DNA of 64,000 nt from Dasypus novemcinctus (Eukaryota; Chordata; Mammalia; Cingulata; Dasypodidae). The notes under the pieces were generated by a model. The model did not search any database and was not told the origin of the DNA. It was given only the letters and a program-made list of their open reading frames with translations. The position numbers and the translations under genes are program-made. The stretch lies in contig NC_080677.1 in the NCBI RefSeq assembly GCF_030445035.2, positions 28,965,513-29,029,512 on the forward strand. The letters are read 5' to 3'. Of the stretch, positions 1 to 12,949 are shown piece after piece. Within the stretch, counting starts at the first letter, position 1. Each line of letters opens with the position of its first letter.

Positions 1-1640
1 TGAAACTAAAGGGTGGGACTTTGAGAACAGTGGAGGCCAGCCTCACCTGCCCTCAGGACCAACGGGCATGAGTTGGTCATTGCTGACTTCATTGAAGAGT
101 TGAGGGCTTGGCACCAAGTTCCAAGCTTCTTGGGGAAAAGGTGGCCAATGAATAAGAAGTGTTTTCCCTGAAATATTCCCTTAGTACTCCACCATGTATT
201 ACTATTATTCCCATTTCACTGCTGTAGACACTAACGAGTGTACTGTGTATGGATGTGACTGACTCATCCAATGTCTTGTGCAGAACTGGTGCCAAGAAAA
301 AGACTCATCACAAGAGGCTTTTCTTTTATCCTGGTGTCTCAGAGAATGGCCTCTTAGCTGACCTTCATAATGCTGAGTTTCTAATCAGGGCCTTCACATG
401 GCTAGACTGACCTCCAAAAGGCCATGATTTATGGGCCAAGGTGCCCTGCCTTAGGAAGGAGTAGGAATCAACTCCTGTTCTCCAAATTGCTGTCCTTTGT
501 GACCCTGGCAGCCAAATGGAAGCATCCCTGTCTCTTGTCTCCTTGAGGAAGGGAACTCTCTTCCTGTCCCTGAGTAGCTGGGAGTTGGAACTTTAACTCA
601 GGGAACTGCCTGAGAACCCAGGCTAGCAGACCATGTTAGTCAGATGCCTACCACTATGGCAGGCATGTGGTAGATGCTCAGCTGGGGAAGGGGAGGGGAA
701 AGGAGGGTATGTGTGCGATACTGCCTGATAAACTTTTGCCAATTTATTTGTTAATAAAACACTATTTCTAATTGCCTTCGCCTGGTAATCACCTGTAATT
801 CTAAACCCCAGGCCTGACTCCATTCAGACACACCCACCTGCATGACATGTGGGCCTTGGGGTGTTGTGCTGTAAGGAGAATCCATAGGTGTCATCAGTTT
901 GATCCTATGCAGGCCCCTTTACCTACCAAGGGACAAAAAAAGCTGAGGTAGTATCCAAGACCTCTTCATTTGGCCTCTGATCCAGAGAGAGGTTCTCAGA
1001 GGAAATGACAAGTCAGGAAAGGCCTAGGGTATGCTGAGTGGAACAAGTTTCTTGGCCCTCATCATTGTACCCAGTTAGGCCAATTTCGACATCCACCACC
1101 TCCCTCAGCTGTTCACTGCTGAGTGGAAAACCTAGGAAACCTACCAGATGCTGTCCTCTCCCCCATGGGCACCACCAACTGGATAAGTGGCTCTGAGCTG
1201 ACAAAGGTAGCACCTGAGAAGGGTAAGTTCACTTACTCCACCTTTGAGTTCTCAGATTTCAAGCCTAGCTTTGTACAACAGCCTGCAAGGAAGGGTCCGA
1301 TTCAGGAAGTTAATCAGGGAAGTTATGGGGAAAGTTCTGTCCAGTCAGCCATGTGATGGTAGTTTCGCTAAAGGCCGTTGCCTTGGTTCCTAAAATTTGT
1401 CCCCAACTCCTTCCAAAGTACCCTGGGTATTCACCTAATAATCACCCTAATAGCAACAACTGTCTCTCTACCATGGAATCCAGAAGCCAAGAGCTCATAT
1501 ATACTAGATTGAAAGGAAAACTTGGGGCAGCCTTGAATGGAAAGAATAAGTCAAAAAAGGGCAGCCTGAGATGTGTGGGAAAGGGAGAAGAGGCTGCTAC
1601 CTGGTACCTGGCTTGCATTAATGTTTGTGGACTAGAAGGA
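1..1640. other. Intergenic DNA, nothing recognised
   Basis: Mixed-composition single-copy-looking sequence. The open frames here are under 100 codons, unsupported by splice signals or familiar protein motifs, and overlap on both strands. I see no clear repeat or exon. It would lie downstream (3') of ZNRF2. Confidence 0.5.
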
Positions 1641-1649
1641 GTAAGAGAC

Positions 1650-1862
1650 TGAACATGTAGGATTTATTAGGCACCTACCATGTGCCAGGGGTTGGACACA
1701 GTTCTTATAATCCTAGCACCCCTACATGACAGGTAAAACAGTATTACGATATTTTATAGATTTTGAAAATGCACCTCAGAGTTTGAGTCAATTATGCCCA
1801 GAGTAGTCTTAGAGCTGGCAAGTAGTGAGGCCCTGATTTAAATCCAGGTCTAATTCTGAATA
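1650..1862 (-). mobile_element. MIR SINE, decayed
   Basis: Reads as the reverse complement of MIR: 'gcacctaccatgtgccag' near 1671 corresponds to the MIR 3' region, and the part ending 'aaatccaggtctaattctga' near 1840 to its tRNA-like half. Heavily diverged. Confidence 0.75.
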
Positions 1863-2439
1863 CTACACACCACTTTGGGGGCACTCCCCCACCCTAGGTC
1901 CTCTCCTTGTTCTTTCTTTGACTCCAGGCATTGTCTCCCCACAACACAAACAGCCCTGCCGCCCTCCTAATTCATACTCTCCAGCCACTGCAAGGCAGCA
2001 GAGTTGCCTATATCCCCATTTCCCTGCCCTAATGAAGCCAACCCCTCTTCAGAGACTTTCAAATGATTTTCCAGTTAAGGAAACAGAAACTAGTTAAAAC
2101 AAATGTTGAGAGCCATCAAGATACCAGAAGTCTACAATATCTATAGTTTCTGAACTTCTGTGACATAGAGAGGTAGCCTAAGAGCAGAATAGCAGGCTTC
2201 TCTTCTCTGCCCTTGCCTGTGGTCAGCAGCCTCCACTACTTCCTTCTGTTCTCTCCTGTCTCATTTCAGGTGCTAACTTAAGCCATACTGGAATGCAAAG
2301 AACTTCCATTAAGGGCCTTTAGTAATAATTACACCTTAGAGAAAACTTGAACAATTTTTTCATCTATTATAACATTTTTCTTCATATAATCCTACCCATT
2401 GACCACCCATCCATTCACAAAATGATAACTGTCATCTAC

Positions 2440-2635
2440 TGGACTAATGCTCTATATGTTGTGACACTGAATCTTAGGAGCTACCCAACTGGGGCAAATT
2501 CCAGCCCCATTTTAGATGATAAAGCTGCTTCAGAGAGGTTAAGTAACTTGCCCGAGTTTACTTAAGCCAGTCAGTGACAACTGGATCGGCCTGAACCCAG
2601 GACTTAAGCACTTTACTTTCCTCTCCCTGTATTGA
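2440..2635 (-). mobile_element. MIR SINE, decayed
   Basis: Contains the reverse complement of the MIR core, 'gagaggttaagtaacttgcc' near 2533, followed by the 'gaacccaggact' motif near 2593. Confidence 0.8.
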
Positions 2636-3139
2636 CTAAACCCTGAATGCCAGACATTGTGGTACATGGTGGTGATGAGTAAGTTGCATACTCTTCCTAG
2701 AGTTGAAACAGGGAGAAACAGAGAAAAAAAAAACCAAATCATTACAAACCAGGATGTTTAAGTGCCAATAGAGACAAAATACAGTGTTTTGGGGTATACC
2801 AAAAATAAGATTTACACAGTATCATCTTCTAGGGCCTAATCTTCCAAAAATGGCAGAGTTAAAAGCAGTTAATGAATTACAGGTGAGAGTTCTACATTTG
2901 AATTCCCTACAGGAAGCAAACAGTAAAGAGGGTGAGCCCCCAGCACCTCTCCACCCACCCGGCTCAGTATTCAGGTAGTGGGCAGTGGCAGCAGCCATGC
3001 TCAGAAAGCACAAGGGCATGAGCTGTAGCATTTGAAAGTAAGTTAGAGACATCATTAAACTTTACCTCTTAAATTTTTCACCTACATCTACTAAAAATAT
3101 AGACAGTGTCCTACAAAACAAGATTACCATACTTTAATA

Positions 3140-3250
3140 GTAGATGAATCGCCCAGGGTCCATAGCTATTGCCTATAGTTAATAAGCAAAAGAGATAGGA
3201 TTTGAACTCAAGGATTCTGGCTCTAGAGCTCAGGCGTTTAACTTCTCAAG
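3140..3250 (-). mobile_element. MIR SINE fragment
   Basis: Only the tRNA-proximal half remains, recognised by 'ggatttgaactcaaggattc' near 3198 in reverse-complement orientation. Confidence 0.55.
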
Positions 3251-4029
3251 TCAGTATCACCACAAAGGTAAAGGCATTCTGGAATACTCTGCCCAAGCAA
3301 TGGAAAAAAGCATTCTCTTCTTACCTGGGATTCAGTGTGGCTTAATAAAGGAAAGTAAGCAAATTCTGACTTTATGCCTTAGCTATTCATTTACAAATTG
3401 CTGTAAGGTTGAGCAAAATTTTAGTCCTTTACAGAGCTTCTTTGGTTAAAGTATAAACTATTCATGGTTAAAAATCTATATGGTCTTGAGAAATTCTTTC
3501 TGTTAAACTTCTAGGTACGCATCTTAGTTTGGACCACAGAGTGATAGATATATCATTGCTACATATCAGATAACTAAATAGATTTAGCAATTTCAAGGAG
3601 TAATAAACTCCAATTAAATGCAAATGCTAACCTAAATCTATAATGTATTTATAAATAAATATTCCATTCTCACATATAGATCTGAAGGTAAGTAAATATA
3701 AAACAAATATAACTTTGATTATAACCTATATTGACACTAGAACTTGGTTCAGGGGTTATGAAACAGCCTTGTAACTGGACTTTGTTATCAAAAGTAGTGA
3801 CCATTATGTTGTATATAGGTGAATTTTTGCCAAATATTTGCATTTTAACATTTATTTGAATTTTATTATTATAATATGTATACATTACTACAGTAATGGT
3901 CCCCATCCCCAATAAATGTTTCCCTCTGCTAGGTGGCTTGCATTGCAAGATGACACATTGGCAAAAATGATAAAAGCAGAAACTTGAAAAGTACTTGATG
4001 TAATACTTGCCAGTTGGGATTGAAAAGTA

Positions 4030-4285
4030 CTTGCCAATTGGGATTCCTTACACCAATTACCAGACATGTGACTGAGGCAATGGTAGACCAAGGAGCCCCC
4101 AGCTAACCCACGTGTTGACTCCAGCTGCATGACCAACTATAGATAAGACCAGCAGAGGAATCACCCAGCTGAGCTCACTCCAGATTTCTGACCCCATAGA
4201 ACTGTGAATTAATGATGATTGTGGTTTTAAGCCACTAAGTTGCTGTAGTTTTCTTACCCAGCAAAGGATAACCGAAATAGTACAT
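4030..4285 (+). mobile_element. MLT1-like solo LTR remnant (MaLR)
   Basis: The 3' part carries the familiar MLT1-type ending: 'gaactgtgaa', then 'taagccactaagttgctgta', then a 'cagcaaaggataaccgaaa' tail near 4258. No internal retroviral coding sequence is next to it. Subfamily is uncertain. Confidence 0.5.
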
Positions 4286-4764
4286 AAACACTAAAAAAGG
4301 TTAATTGCTGTAATAAATATGCCTTTAAAATAGATAATGGCTCAAGTACAATAGAAGTTTGTTTCTTACTATATCAACAGTCCAAGGAGGTTTCAAATTG
4401 GTAGCAGGGGGTTCTGCTCCATATACAGATTCAGGCTGTCAGTGTTTGCCATCTTCAACATGTTGTTTCCAAGGCAAACTTAGGTATCACCGCCTGGATG
4501 GCAGAAACAAAGAGCATAGAGGACAGCAAATAGGAAGTTTAATTGATCAGGCCTAAAATTAAGTCTTATCTCTTCTACTCACATTCCATAGCCTAGAACT
4601 CAATTATATGGCCAAAGCCTTCCTGCAATGAAGGCTGGGAAATGGGGTCTGTGGGTGCCTAGGAAGAAGAGGAAACAATTTTGACGAGCAACAAACAATT
4701 TGATGCTATAAAACTGTATTCACTGTTCTTAGGAAATAAAAATCACACTTATCAGATGCAGCAT

Positions 4765-5000
4765 GGTGGAATGAGAACACAGGTTAAAGGCTAGAAAGAT
4801 CTGAGAGGGATTTCAGCTCCATACTTACTATGTAATGTGAACAAACTACCTAATCTATGTAAACCTATATTTCTTCGTCTACAAATAGGGAAAATATCTT
4901 CTTCATTGGGTTGTTCTGAGGATTAAGTGTAAAGTACTTTGTAGAGTACTTTGTAGAGTATCTGGTATATAACAGGTGTTCAATAAATGGCAGCTCTCAG
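4765..5000 (+). mobile_element. MIR SINE, nearly full length
   Basis: Sense-strand MIR landmarks appear in order: a 'tcagctccatacttactatg' region, a block corresponding to 'cctcatctgtaaaatgggg', 'gggttgttctgaggattaag' near 4908, and the 3' 'ggtgttcaataaatgg' near 4975. Confidence 0.8.
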
Positions 5001-5329
5001 TACTATTGGTATAATTCAATTGAATGGTATGAAAAACAAGAGTCCAGAGAGAAATAGAAGTAACAGCTATTCTGCCAGCAGTACAATTAGTCATGACCCA
5101 GATGTAAATCACAAAAGTCCAACTCATACCAGTGTAATCAAAAAGGGAGGATTATTATTAGAACGTTAGAAGAATATGGTATAGCTCTCAGCATCAAAGG
5201 AAGACCTGCAAAATTGGACCCTCTTCTAGGACTTCAGAGATTAAAATTGTTTTCTTTTTCATGTTATATACCTACTTACCTCTGTTTTATTCTCTCCAAA
5301 TTTATAAAAATGGGGCAATGAATGAGGGA

Positions 5330-6720
5330 GAAAATTTAAACAAATCATAGGACCTGGTGAGAAAAGTCTGCACAAAAACAAACAGAACAGATCAAGATTC
5401 AAGAGAACAGAATAAAGAAAGCTTTCTCCTGGAGGCAAAACAGTTACACAAAGAGTGTAATCTTAAATATTGTACCACATATTCAAGGTAAAAATCAGAT
5501 GAAGAAGAGCTGAGAAAATCTGATCAGCTAACTTGGGCTAAGGGTCCAGAATATTAGACCAACCATCAAAGAAGAGCCTTAACACAAAGCCAAGAAACAA
5601 TAAAACCTTAGACAAGAGGGAGAGACAGACCTTCAAAGTTAACTAATCAGATGCCTACACATCAGCAAAAAATGACACGCCATACTAAGAAACAGGAAGA
5701 GATGGCTCAGTCAAGGGAACAAATTAAAAATTCAGGACACAGAGAATTTGGATTTAATCAAAGAACTTTAAATGAAGGAAAATACACATAAAGAGATAAA
5801 GGATATTAAGAAGACATTGTGTAAGCATAAAGAAGAATTTTAAAGTATAACAAGATAACAAAGGAAATTATGGGGCTTAATGGCACAAGAGAAGAGATTA
5901 AAAATATACTGGAGGCATACTGTAGCAGATCTGAACAGGCAGAAGAAAGAATTAGCAAAGTAAAAGACAGGAAAATCAAAATCATGCAGTCAAAGTACTG
6001 ATGGAGAAAACAATAGAAAAAATTGAGCAGTTTCCTCAGGGATCTGAGTGAGAGCACAAGACATAAAAACATACATATTATGGGTGTCCAAGAAGAAGAG
6101 ACAGGAAAAGGGCCAGAAAGAATACTTGAAATACTTGAGGAAATAATGTCCAAAAATTTCCCAATTCTCATAAAAGACTTAAATATACATGTCCAAGAAG
6201 TGCAAAGTACTCAAAAAGAATAACTGCTAATACCTCCAAGACACACCAAAAAGAAATAACAAATATTTATATACCTAACCATGGTACCCAAAAATACATG
6301 AGGCAAACACTGGCAAAACTGAAGGAAGAAATAGACACCACCACAGAGACACACCACTCTCATCAATAGGTAGACCATCTAGATGGAAGATCAGTAAGGA
6401 AACAGAAAACCTGAATAACATAATAAATGACAGACCTACCATACATATGTAGAACAGTGCAACCCCCAAAAGCAGGATACATATTATTCTCAAGGGCACA
6501 CGAGTCATTCTCCAGGATAGACCACATGCTGAGTCACAAAAGAAGTCTCAATAAATTTAGAAAGATTGAAATCATTCAAAGCATCTTCTATGACCATAAT
6601 GAAATCAAGCTGGAAATCAATAATAGGCAGAGATCTGGAAAACCGACAAATAAATGGAAGTTAAATAACACTCTCTTAAACAATCAGTGGGTCAAAGAAG
6701 AAATTGCAAGGGAAAGGTAA
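5330..6720 (+). mobile_element. L1 fragment: ORF1 region joined to ORF2 endonuclease region
   Basis: Frame 6023-6223 resembles the L1 ORF1 central domain (motif IHIMGVQEEE). Frame 6427-6720 resembles the C-terminal part of the ORF2 endonuclease (motifs SRIDHMLSHKRSLNKF, then NNTLLNNQWVKEEI). Only a few tens of bases separate the two, so most of ORF1's C-terminus and the start of ORF2 have been lost. Upstream sequence (5330-5800) looks like older L1 5' material. No intact frame remains. Confidence 0.75.
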
Positions 6721-7252
6721 AGACTAGGAGAAAATAGTTGCAAATCACAATTCTGAGGGAAGCAGACTTTTGCAATCCCATGTTATAGCCAAGGAAACAG
6801 GCCTATATAGATGGTAAATGGATGAGTCAGGATTTGTCATCCAAGGATTTGAACTGTCTCCTTTTATTCGCTGTAAGAGCTAAAAACTACTACTCTTAGA
6901 AGTCTTTTTGTATATACCCATTGCAGCTCCTATATTAAGCAAAAAATTGACCACCACCTTTAGAAATGTCCTAATGAAGGAGGAATTAGCATGACCCAAG
7001 CAAGAGATGGGGGAAACAGAAGGATCAGTATTAAGGAAGGCAGACTAGTGACCTGTACAAAGATTTTGATCGGAATCTGAGGAGAGATGTGGATGTGGAC
7101 AAAAAAAAGAAAAAATAATTTGGAAACATTTGGTGTGTAAATGAAGAAAACAGTGAGCTTAAGAAACGGCAGCACATCAAGAGCTTTAAAAAATGTTCAT
7201 ATTTTCCATTCAACAATGACATGTTGAGCAAGTTCTCCTAAGAATATAATCA
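6721..7252. other. Unassigned sequence between L1 and SINE
   Basis: Purine-rich, no gene seen. It may be decayed L1 or an unrecognised repeat; short frames on either strand are unconvincing. Confidence 0.4.
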
Positions 7253-7675
7253 GGGAAACGGACTTGGCCCAATGGATAGGGCGTCCGCCTACCACATGGG
7301 AGGTCCACGGTTCAAACCCAGGGCCTCCTTGACCCGGGTGGGGCTGGCCCACACGTAGGGCTGATGCGCGCAAGGAGTGCCCTGCCACGCAGGGGTGTCC
7401 ACTGCATAGCGGAATGCCATGCACAAGGAGTGCGCCCCGTAAGGAGAGCCGCCCAGCACAAAAGAAAGTTCAGCCTGCCCAGGAGTGGTGCAGAACACTC
7501 GGAGAGCTGATGCAGCAATATTAATCAACAAAGAAGAGACACAGATTTCCAGTGCCGCTGACAAGAATAGAAGTGGACAAAGAAGAACACACAGCGAATG
7601 GACACAGAGAACAGACAGCTAGAGTGGGGGAAGGGGAGAGAAGTAAATAAAAAATAAATCTTTAAAAAAAAAAAA
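7253..7675 (+). mobile_element. DAS-type tRNA-derived SINE, full length
   Basis: Head 'acttggcccaatgg' (pol III A box) and 'ggttcaaaccc' near 7310 (B box) mark a tRNA-derived promoter. A GC-rich tRNA-unrelated body follows (repeated 'gcaaggagtgc'), then 'acacagagaacagac', an 'aataaatcttt' tail and a poly(A) ending at 7675. About 420 bases. I could not identify a clear target-site duplication. Long frames on the minus strand here are SINE shadows. Confidence 0.9.
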
Positions 7676-8625
7676 GTGAAAAGACAATATGAAGAATGAC
7701 TTACAAAATCATATATCTGTTAACAGTCTAGTATCCAGAATATATAACAACTTTTATAAGTCAACAATAAAAAGACAATTCAATTTTTAAAACTGGAAAG
7801 GATATGAATAGACATTTCTTCAAAAAAAATATACAAATGTTCAATAAGCACATGAAAAGATGCTCAAAGTCATTAGCCATTATGTGGAAGCAAATCAAAA
7901 CAATGAGATACCACTCACACCTAAAAGGATGTCTAGAATAAAAAACACAAACAATAACGGGTATTGGCAAGGATGTGGAAAAATCACAAATTTCGTACAT
8001 TGCTAGTGTAACTGTAAAATGGTGCAGCCACTTTGGAAAACAATCTGGAAGTTCCTCAAAAAGTTAATCAGTAACCATGTGACCCAGATGTTCCATTCAC
8101 TGTATATATACCTAAGAGAACTGAAAGTATGTGTGTACACAAAAACTCGTATGTGAATGTTCATAGCAGCATTATTCATAATAGACAAAAACTGGGAAAA
8201 AACCAAAAGTCTATCAATTGATGAATGGATTAAAAAAATCTGGTATATCAGGACACTTGAATATTACTTAGCCATAAAAAGTAATGAAGTATAAACTTCA
8301 ACATGGATGAGCCTTGAGAACATAATGCTAAGAAGTCAGACACAAAAGACCACAGACTATATAATTTTATTTATATGAAATGTTCAGAATAGGGAAAACC
8401 ATAAAGACAGAAAATAGATTAGTGTTTTCTAGACGCAAGAAATAAGGGAGAAATGGGAAAAAACTGGCAATGGATAGTGTTTCTTGTTAGGGTGGTGATG
8501 TTCTGGAATTATAATATTGCAGTGGTTGTACAAACTTGTGAATATATAAACACCACTGAATTGTATATTTCAAAATGGTTCATTTTATGGTACATAAATT
8601 GTCTTAACTAAAAGTTACAACAAAA
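7676..8625 (+). mobile_element. L1 3' end (ORF2 C-terminus and 3'UTR), decayed
   Basis: Matches the well-known mammalian L1 3' terminal pattern: 'catgaaaagatgctcaaagt' near 7851, 'tgagataccactcacacc' near 7904, the 'ttcatagcagcattattcat' block near 8159, and the older L1M-type 3'UTR ending near 8625. Confidence 0.85.
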
Positions 8626-8639
8626 AAAGAATGGTGGCA

Positions 8640-9485
8640 AACCTCTTGTCTAAAGCCATATAAGGCAGAAGACACTGGAGCAATATCTTATGAAGTGCCA
8701 AAAGAAAACAAAAACCTAATTCAATGTCCAATAAAAATTTCTTTCAAAACTGAAGGTGATGATTTCAAGACTTACCATAAATCTACAGTAATCAAGATGA
8801 TGTGATATTAGCATTAATTATGGTAATATAGTTGATGGAACAGACCAGTGAGCCCTATATAAGGTGATTGTTTTTTTTTTTCAATCTTAGAGAACTTTAT
8901 TTGAATGAGTTAAAATTACAGATCACACATAATTTTAATTTCTGGAAGATATCAGATTTCTTCTAAAATTATGTTTTCAATATATGTGCATTGCTTATAG
9001 ACCCTGATTCCATCAATTCTAGATTTGCATTTCCACAAATCCGGGCATTATTTAGGTAAGGCATAAATATATGCATATGGTTATTTGATTTTTGACAAAG
9101 ATATAAGTTAAATAGGGAAAAGACAATTTTTTCCAACAAATATCTGGAATAAACTGGAGAATCAGTTGGATAAAAATATCAACATTTATCTCACATAATA
9201 TACAAAAATTAACTTGAAATGGATCCTATATCTAAATGGAAAAGTTAGAGGGAAAATCTTTGTAACCTGTGTTAGGCAAGAATTTCTTAGCACACAAAAA
9301 GCAAGAACAGGAAAAGAATAAGCTAATAAACTGGACTTCAAAATGAAAAACATCTGCTCTTTGAAAGACACAAGAAAATGAAAAGACAGTTTTTGCAAAT
9401 CATGTATCTGATAAGATTTGTTTTCAGTACATACATAAAAAGTACTCTTGCAATAATAGTGATGAACAACCCCATTAAAAACTGA
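8640..9485 (+). mobile_element. L1 ORF2 fragment, split by a retrocopy
   Basis: Segments 8640-8870 and about 9051-9485 read as ORF2 sense sequence, for example 'taaatctacagtaatcaaga' near 8779 and 'ttgatttttgacaaagatat' near 9086. The 180 bases between them are foreign (see the retrocopy at 8871). Confidence 0.75.
8871..9050 (-). pseudogene. Processed retrocopy, 3'UTR fragment of an unidentified mRNA
   Basis: On the minus strand the segment ends with AATAAA (complement of 8896-8901), 14 bases of spacer and then an 11-base poly(A) (T run 8871-8881). That is the layout of a reverse-transcribed polyadenylated transcript. It interrupts an L1 ORF2 fragment. No protein frame is visible, so only untranslated sequence was copied; I do not recognise the source gene. 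The right boundary is approximate and no convincing target-site duplication is visible. Confidence 0.6.
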
Positions 9486-10235
9486 GCAGTCGCAGTGAGA
9501 ATTCAAGAATGGCTGGGTAAGGACTTTGGTAAATTTTTTCCTCCAAAAGCAATGATAAAACTTGAGAAAATTGTCAAAACAATCATCTCAAAACTTTGGA
9601 AAGTAATCGTTCCCTACTTCCAAACCCATGCTCTGTGGTACTGCTGTTCTACCAGGTAGGAGAGGGTGTGAAAACCTGCAGGCTCCCTGAGGGAATAGAG
9701 TGCAAAGAGAGGGGGAACCCACGTGCAGGAGTGTTGGTGAAAACAATAGTGATGTTGGTGGCAGTCAGAGAAGGCCAAATTTGCAGCTAGTCTGAGGTTG
9801 TGATACTGGTTGGGGCTAGCAACAGATGGGTAGCCACTTTATTACTAATAGCCTCCAATTAGAAATAGCCCAGATGCCCATCAATAGAATGGCTATAAAA
9901 AACTAGTATAGTCATACAATGGACTACTACTCAGCCATAAGAAACTACTGCTACAAACAATGTCAATGATAATTTGCTGATATGTTGAATCTTCACCAAA
10001 AAGTATATTCTGGATAATTTTATCTAATCTATAGCAACACAGAGCAGATCAGTGGCTGCCTAGGACAGGGGTGGATAGGTGGAAGCCAACAGCAAAGGGG
10101 GTTGAGGTAACCTGAGACTGACAGAAATGTTCTCTATCTTGGATGTCATGATGATTACACAGGTGTGTACATCATCAAAACTCATCAGATTGCATATTGT
10201 TGTATGTAAATTATAACTCAATTAGCTTTTAAAAA
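9486..10235 (+). mobile_element. L1 pieces: 5' region followed by 3' end
   Basis: 9486-9835 resembles an L1M 5' region (motif 'aaaacttgagaaaattgtca' near 9558). From about 9836 the sequence switches to the L1 3' end ('gatgcccatcaatagaatgg' near 9871, 'acaatggactactactcagc' near 9916) and a 3'UTR ending near 10235. This is either an internally deleted element or two adjacent insertions. Confidence 0.65.
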
Positions 10236-10544
10236 GCTGTGAAAAAACATTTTGATTAGAAATATAATACTATAGTTATTTAGCAAACAGGTCTTTAAAA
10301 ATGGAAATGAGTTAAATTCAGGGCTGTCTCTCTTGCAATCCTAGTGTTTGCAATGCTTTCATTTGTTTCCTCTTGTTTTAGCAGTCTGACATAAGCTATT
10401 AAACTATTACCAGACAAAGAGCCAAACAGAGGATTTTCCAACTACGTTAATAACCTGACCAAGTGGTTAACTCAAGAACTAGGTTTCACATACCCTTGTT
10501 ATTTATATTTAGTTATACTATCCTGATTATCAGCTTTTGCTGGG

Positions 10545-10660
10545 AATACTGAATGATAAACTCTGTAAGAGCAGGAACTTTCTCTATCCCCTGCCATGAA
10601 TGGATACCTAGTTAGTGCCTGACACAGTACCTCATATCCAGCAAGTTTTCAACGAAGCAA
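10545..10660 (+). mobile_element. L2 LINE 3' end, probable
   Basis: The layout 'gtaagagcaggaactttctc' followed by a 'cctgacacagtacc' block and a '...tcaacgaa' end matches the L2 3' terminus. Strongly decayed. Confidence 0.5.
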
Positions 10661-12750
10661 CACTTCAGTTCATCCTGAACTCCAGACTCCAGTTCAAATA
10701 ACTCCCACAGAATCTTCTTCAGATGAAAAGACTTCTGAAAATTAGCAACTTAACTCTAAGAATGAGAATCAGAGTATTACTACATGTTTCAGCCATAGGA
10801 GCCTTCTAGTCATTGATGTGAGTGTAATAGGGTACAATCTCTGAATTACTGGGTGCTAAATTTTTAAATCCTAGTACTTTATTTCCTTGTGTTCCTCAAT
10901 GCTTTCAGCAACTTAGTGACTTGCTGCATCAGGAGGTGGGGACAGAATAAAACAAAGACATCATTGCTTAGTTTTCAGTGTCAAAGCCAAGTTTTAAAAA
11001 ATCCAACGGAAGAGACAAGAACCTGAAAACCAAAGGGGTTTGAATTTATCAGAGCCAAGTTATGCAGACAGAAAGGGCTTTTAGAAATCTGAAAACTGTA
11101 TGTGCATCTCAAGAATTAGAGCCTTGCTGAGTTTATTCTATGAACCAAAGAGTTGGGGAAAATGCATAAACAACAGAGATGTAGTTTTCTCATCCAAAAA
11201 AAGCCAAGAGTTCAATAAGGGAATAAAAATAATTGGGTAGGACGTAGCGAGAGCTTAGTGGCAGTGGTCTTTGAGGCATCTTGGCAGTGAGCTGTTCCTC
11301 CTCAAGGGTATTCTGAAGTATGGGATAAAATCCTAGATAGGTTATACACTAGCTGTACAGCATAATCACAGCAGAACCACCAACAGAGAATCTTTGGGGT
11401 GGGGGTCAAGGCCTTAACCTATTTTAAAAGCTGCTCCTGACCCCTCCTGGCCCTGAGGTGATACAATGTTTAGCTAAGTGTTAAGAACCACTGGCTTATG
11501 GGGATACCACAGCACAAGGGTACAATGCCTATCTTTCCAGTGTATAGCCCAATCTTGTAGAGAAACTCCCTGCCTATCCCTACCCTCTGACTCCATCCAA
11601 CATAGCTGAAGCACTGAATTGTAAGGTTTAGTCAGATGTGGCGAGGATAAGTGACACTAGAGATGCATGAAAGGTATTTAATAATACTCAGGTTCTAGAA
11701 CAGAGAGGGGTGACACGTCACACAGGGCCACATGCGGAAACACGTCAGGAGCAGAGGTTCAACAAAAACAAGCAGAGAACAAAAGGTTACAGTGGACCTG
11801 GTCATTATGCTTTGTAACATATGAGTAGAGCTGCAGCAGAGGGAGTTTGTATGACTTTTGCAGGGGCACAAACCCAGGCAGGATGTAGCAAGGAGAGAGA
11901 AAGCTGTTTATCTTATATAAGCAGTTGTCAGGGTGGTCACTGAGGGACCTAAGGGCAGGGTCTGAGATGCTGAGGCATCCTGATAGTGAAAGAGTCCCTA
12001 TTTTAGTTTTAATTTACTACAAGTACTGAATTCCCAGGTAAACTGGGGAGCATCTTACAGAAGGTAGCTTAGACTTGACTATTGGTGACTAGTATGCTGG
12101 ATTTTGACGTTTCAGTTTTATGAATGAGGGCCTGGTGAAAAAATTGATCAGTTCAAGAGCAAATGTGATAGAAATTCAACAGCTGTTGGAAAGCCTGAAA
12201 CTTGTGAAAGTGGTCCCATAGAACTACTGCGCTAAAGAACTCAACATGGGACAAGTGACTAGAGCTATTCACAGTTCCTGTTGATCATTTGACTAAAACC
12301 TCACAACCACACCAACTCCCGTTTACAAATGGACCAGGTACTCAGAACTTGTATGTCCTCACCAAACAACTGTAATCACAGTGAAAGCCAGTACCATCTA
12401 TGAATGCACATAAAGAGAATTCATTAGACTTCAACATTTGCAAGATATCTCCAGTACTTTTCACTGAAAAAATTAAGAAACGACCTCAATTTAGTAATAT
12501 AGAACAGCTCTGCTCATGCCTGTAGCTAAGTCAATTTTAAGATATCCAAGTCATCACAAAGTTGAAATTAAAAGGCCTTCAAAAATATTCAGGAAAAAGA
12601 CATGAGTAGAAAAACCAACCTCACAAGTCATCTAGACCTGGTGCCACTAGTCACATATGGCTCAAGCCCTTGGAAGGTCACTAGTCTTAACAGAAATGAG
12701 CTATGTGTAAAATACACTCAGGATTTCAAAGACTTTAAAAAAGAAAGCTG
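10661..12750. other. Intergenic DNA, nothing recognised
   Basis: About 2.1 kb with no convincing frame, exon or repeat that I can name. Some of it (11650-12000) has an LTR-like look but shows no diagnostic ends. Confidence 0.4.
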
Positions 12751-12855
12751 GGGAGCATGTAGATTGGTGGTTTGAGTACCTTCTTCCCATGTATGAGATC
12801 CTGGGGTTCAATCCCCAGTGGGGAGGCAGGAGGGGAGAACATCTCAGTTTAAAAA
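12751..12855 (+). mobile_element. Short tRNA-Ala-like SINE monomer
   Basis: 'gggagcatgtagattggtgg' at 12751 followed by 'cttcccatgtatgagatcc' and a B box 'ggttcaatcccc' near 12814 closely follows tRNA-Ala. A short unrelated tail follows. Same general family as the DAS SINEs. Confidence 0.75.
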
Positions 12856-12949
12856 CTGATTACATGCCAAAATGGTAATGGTTTGGATACTTAAATGCCT
12901 TAGGAAGCCCTCTGGTGTAAACAATGTTTGAATTTCAATAAATGGGTCA

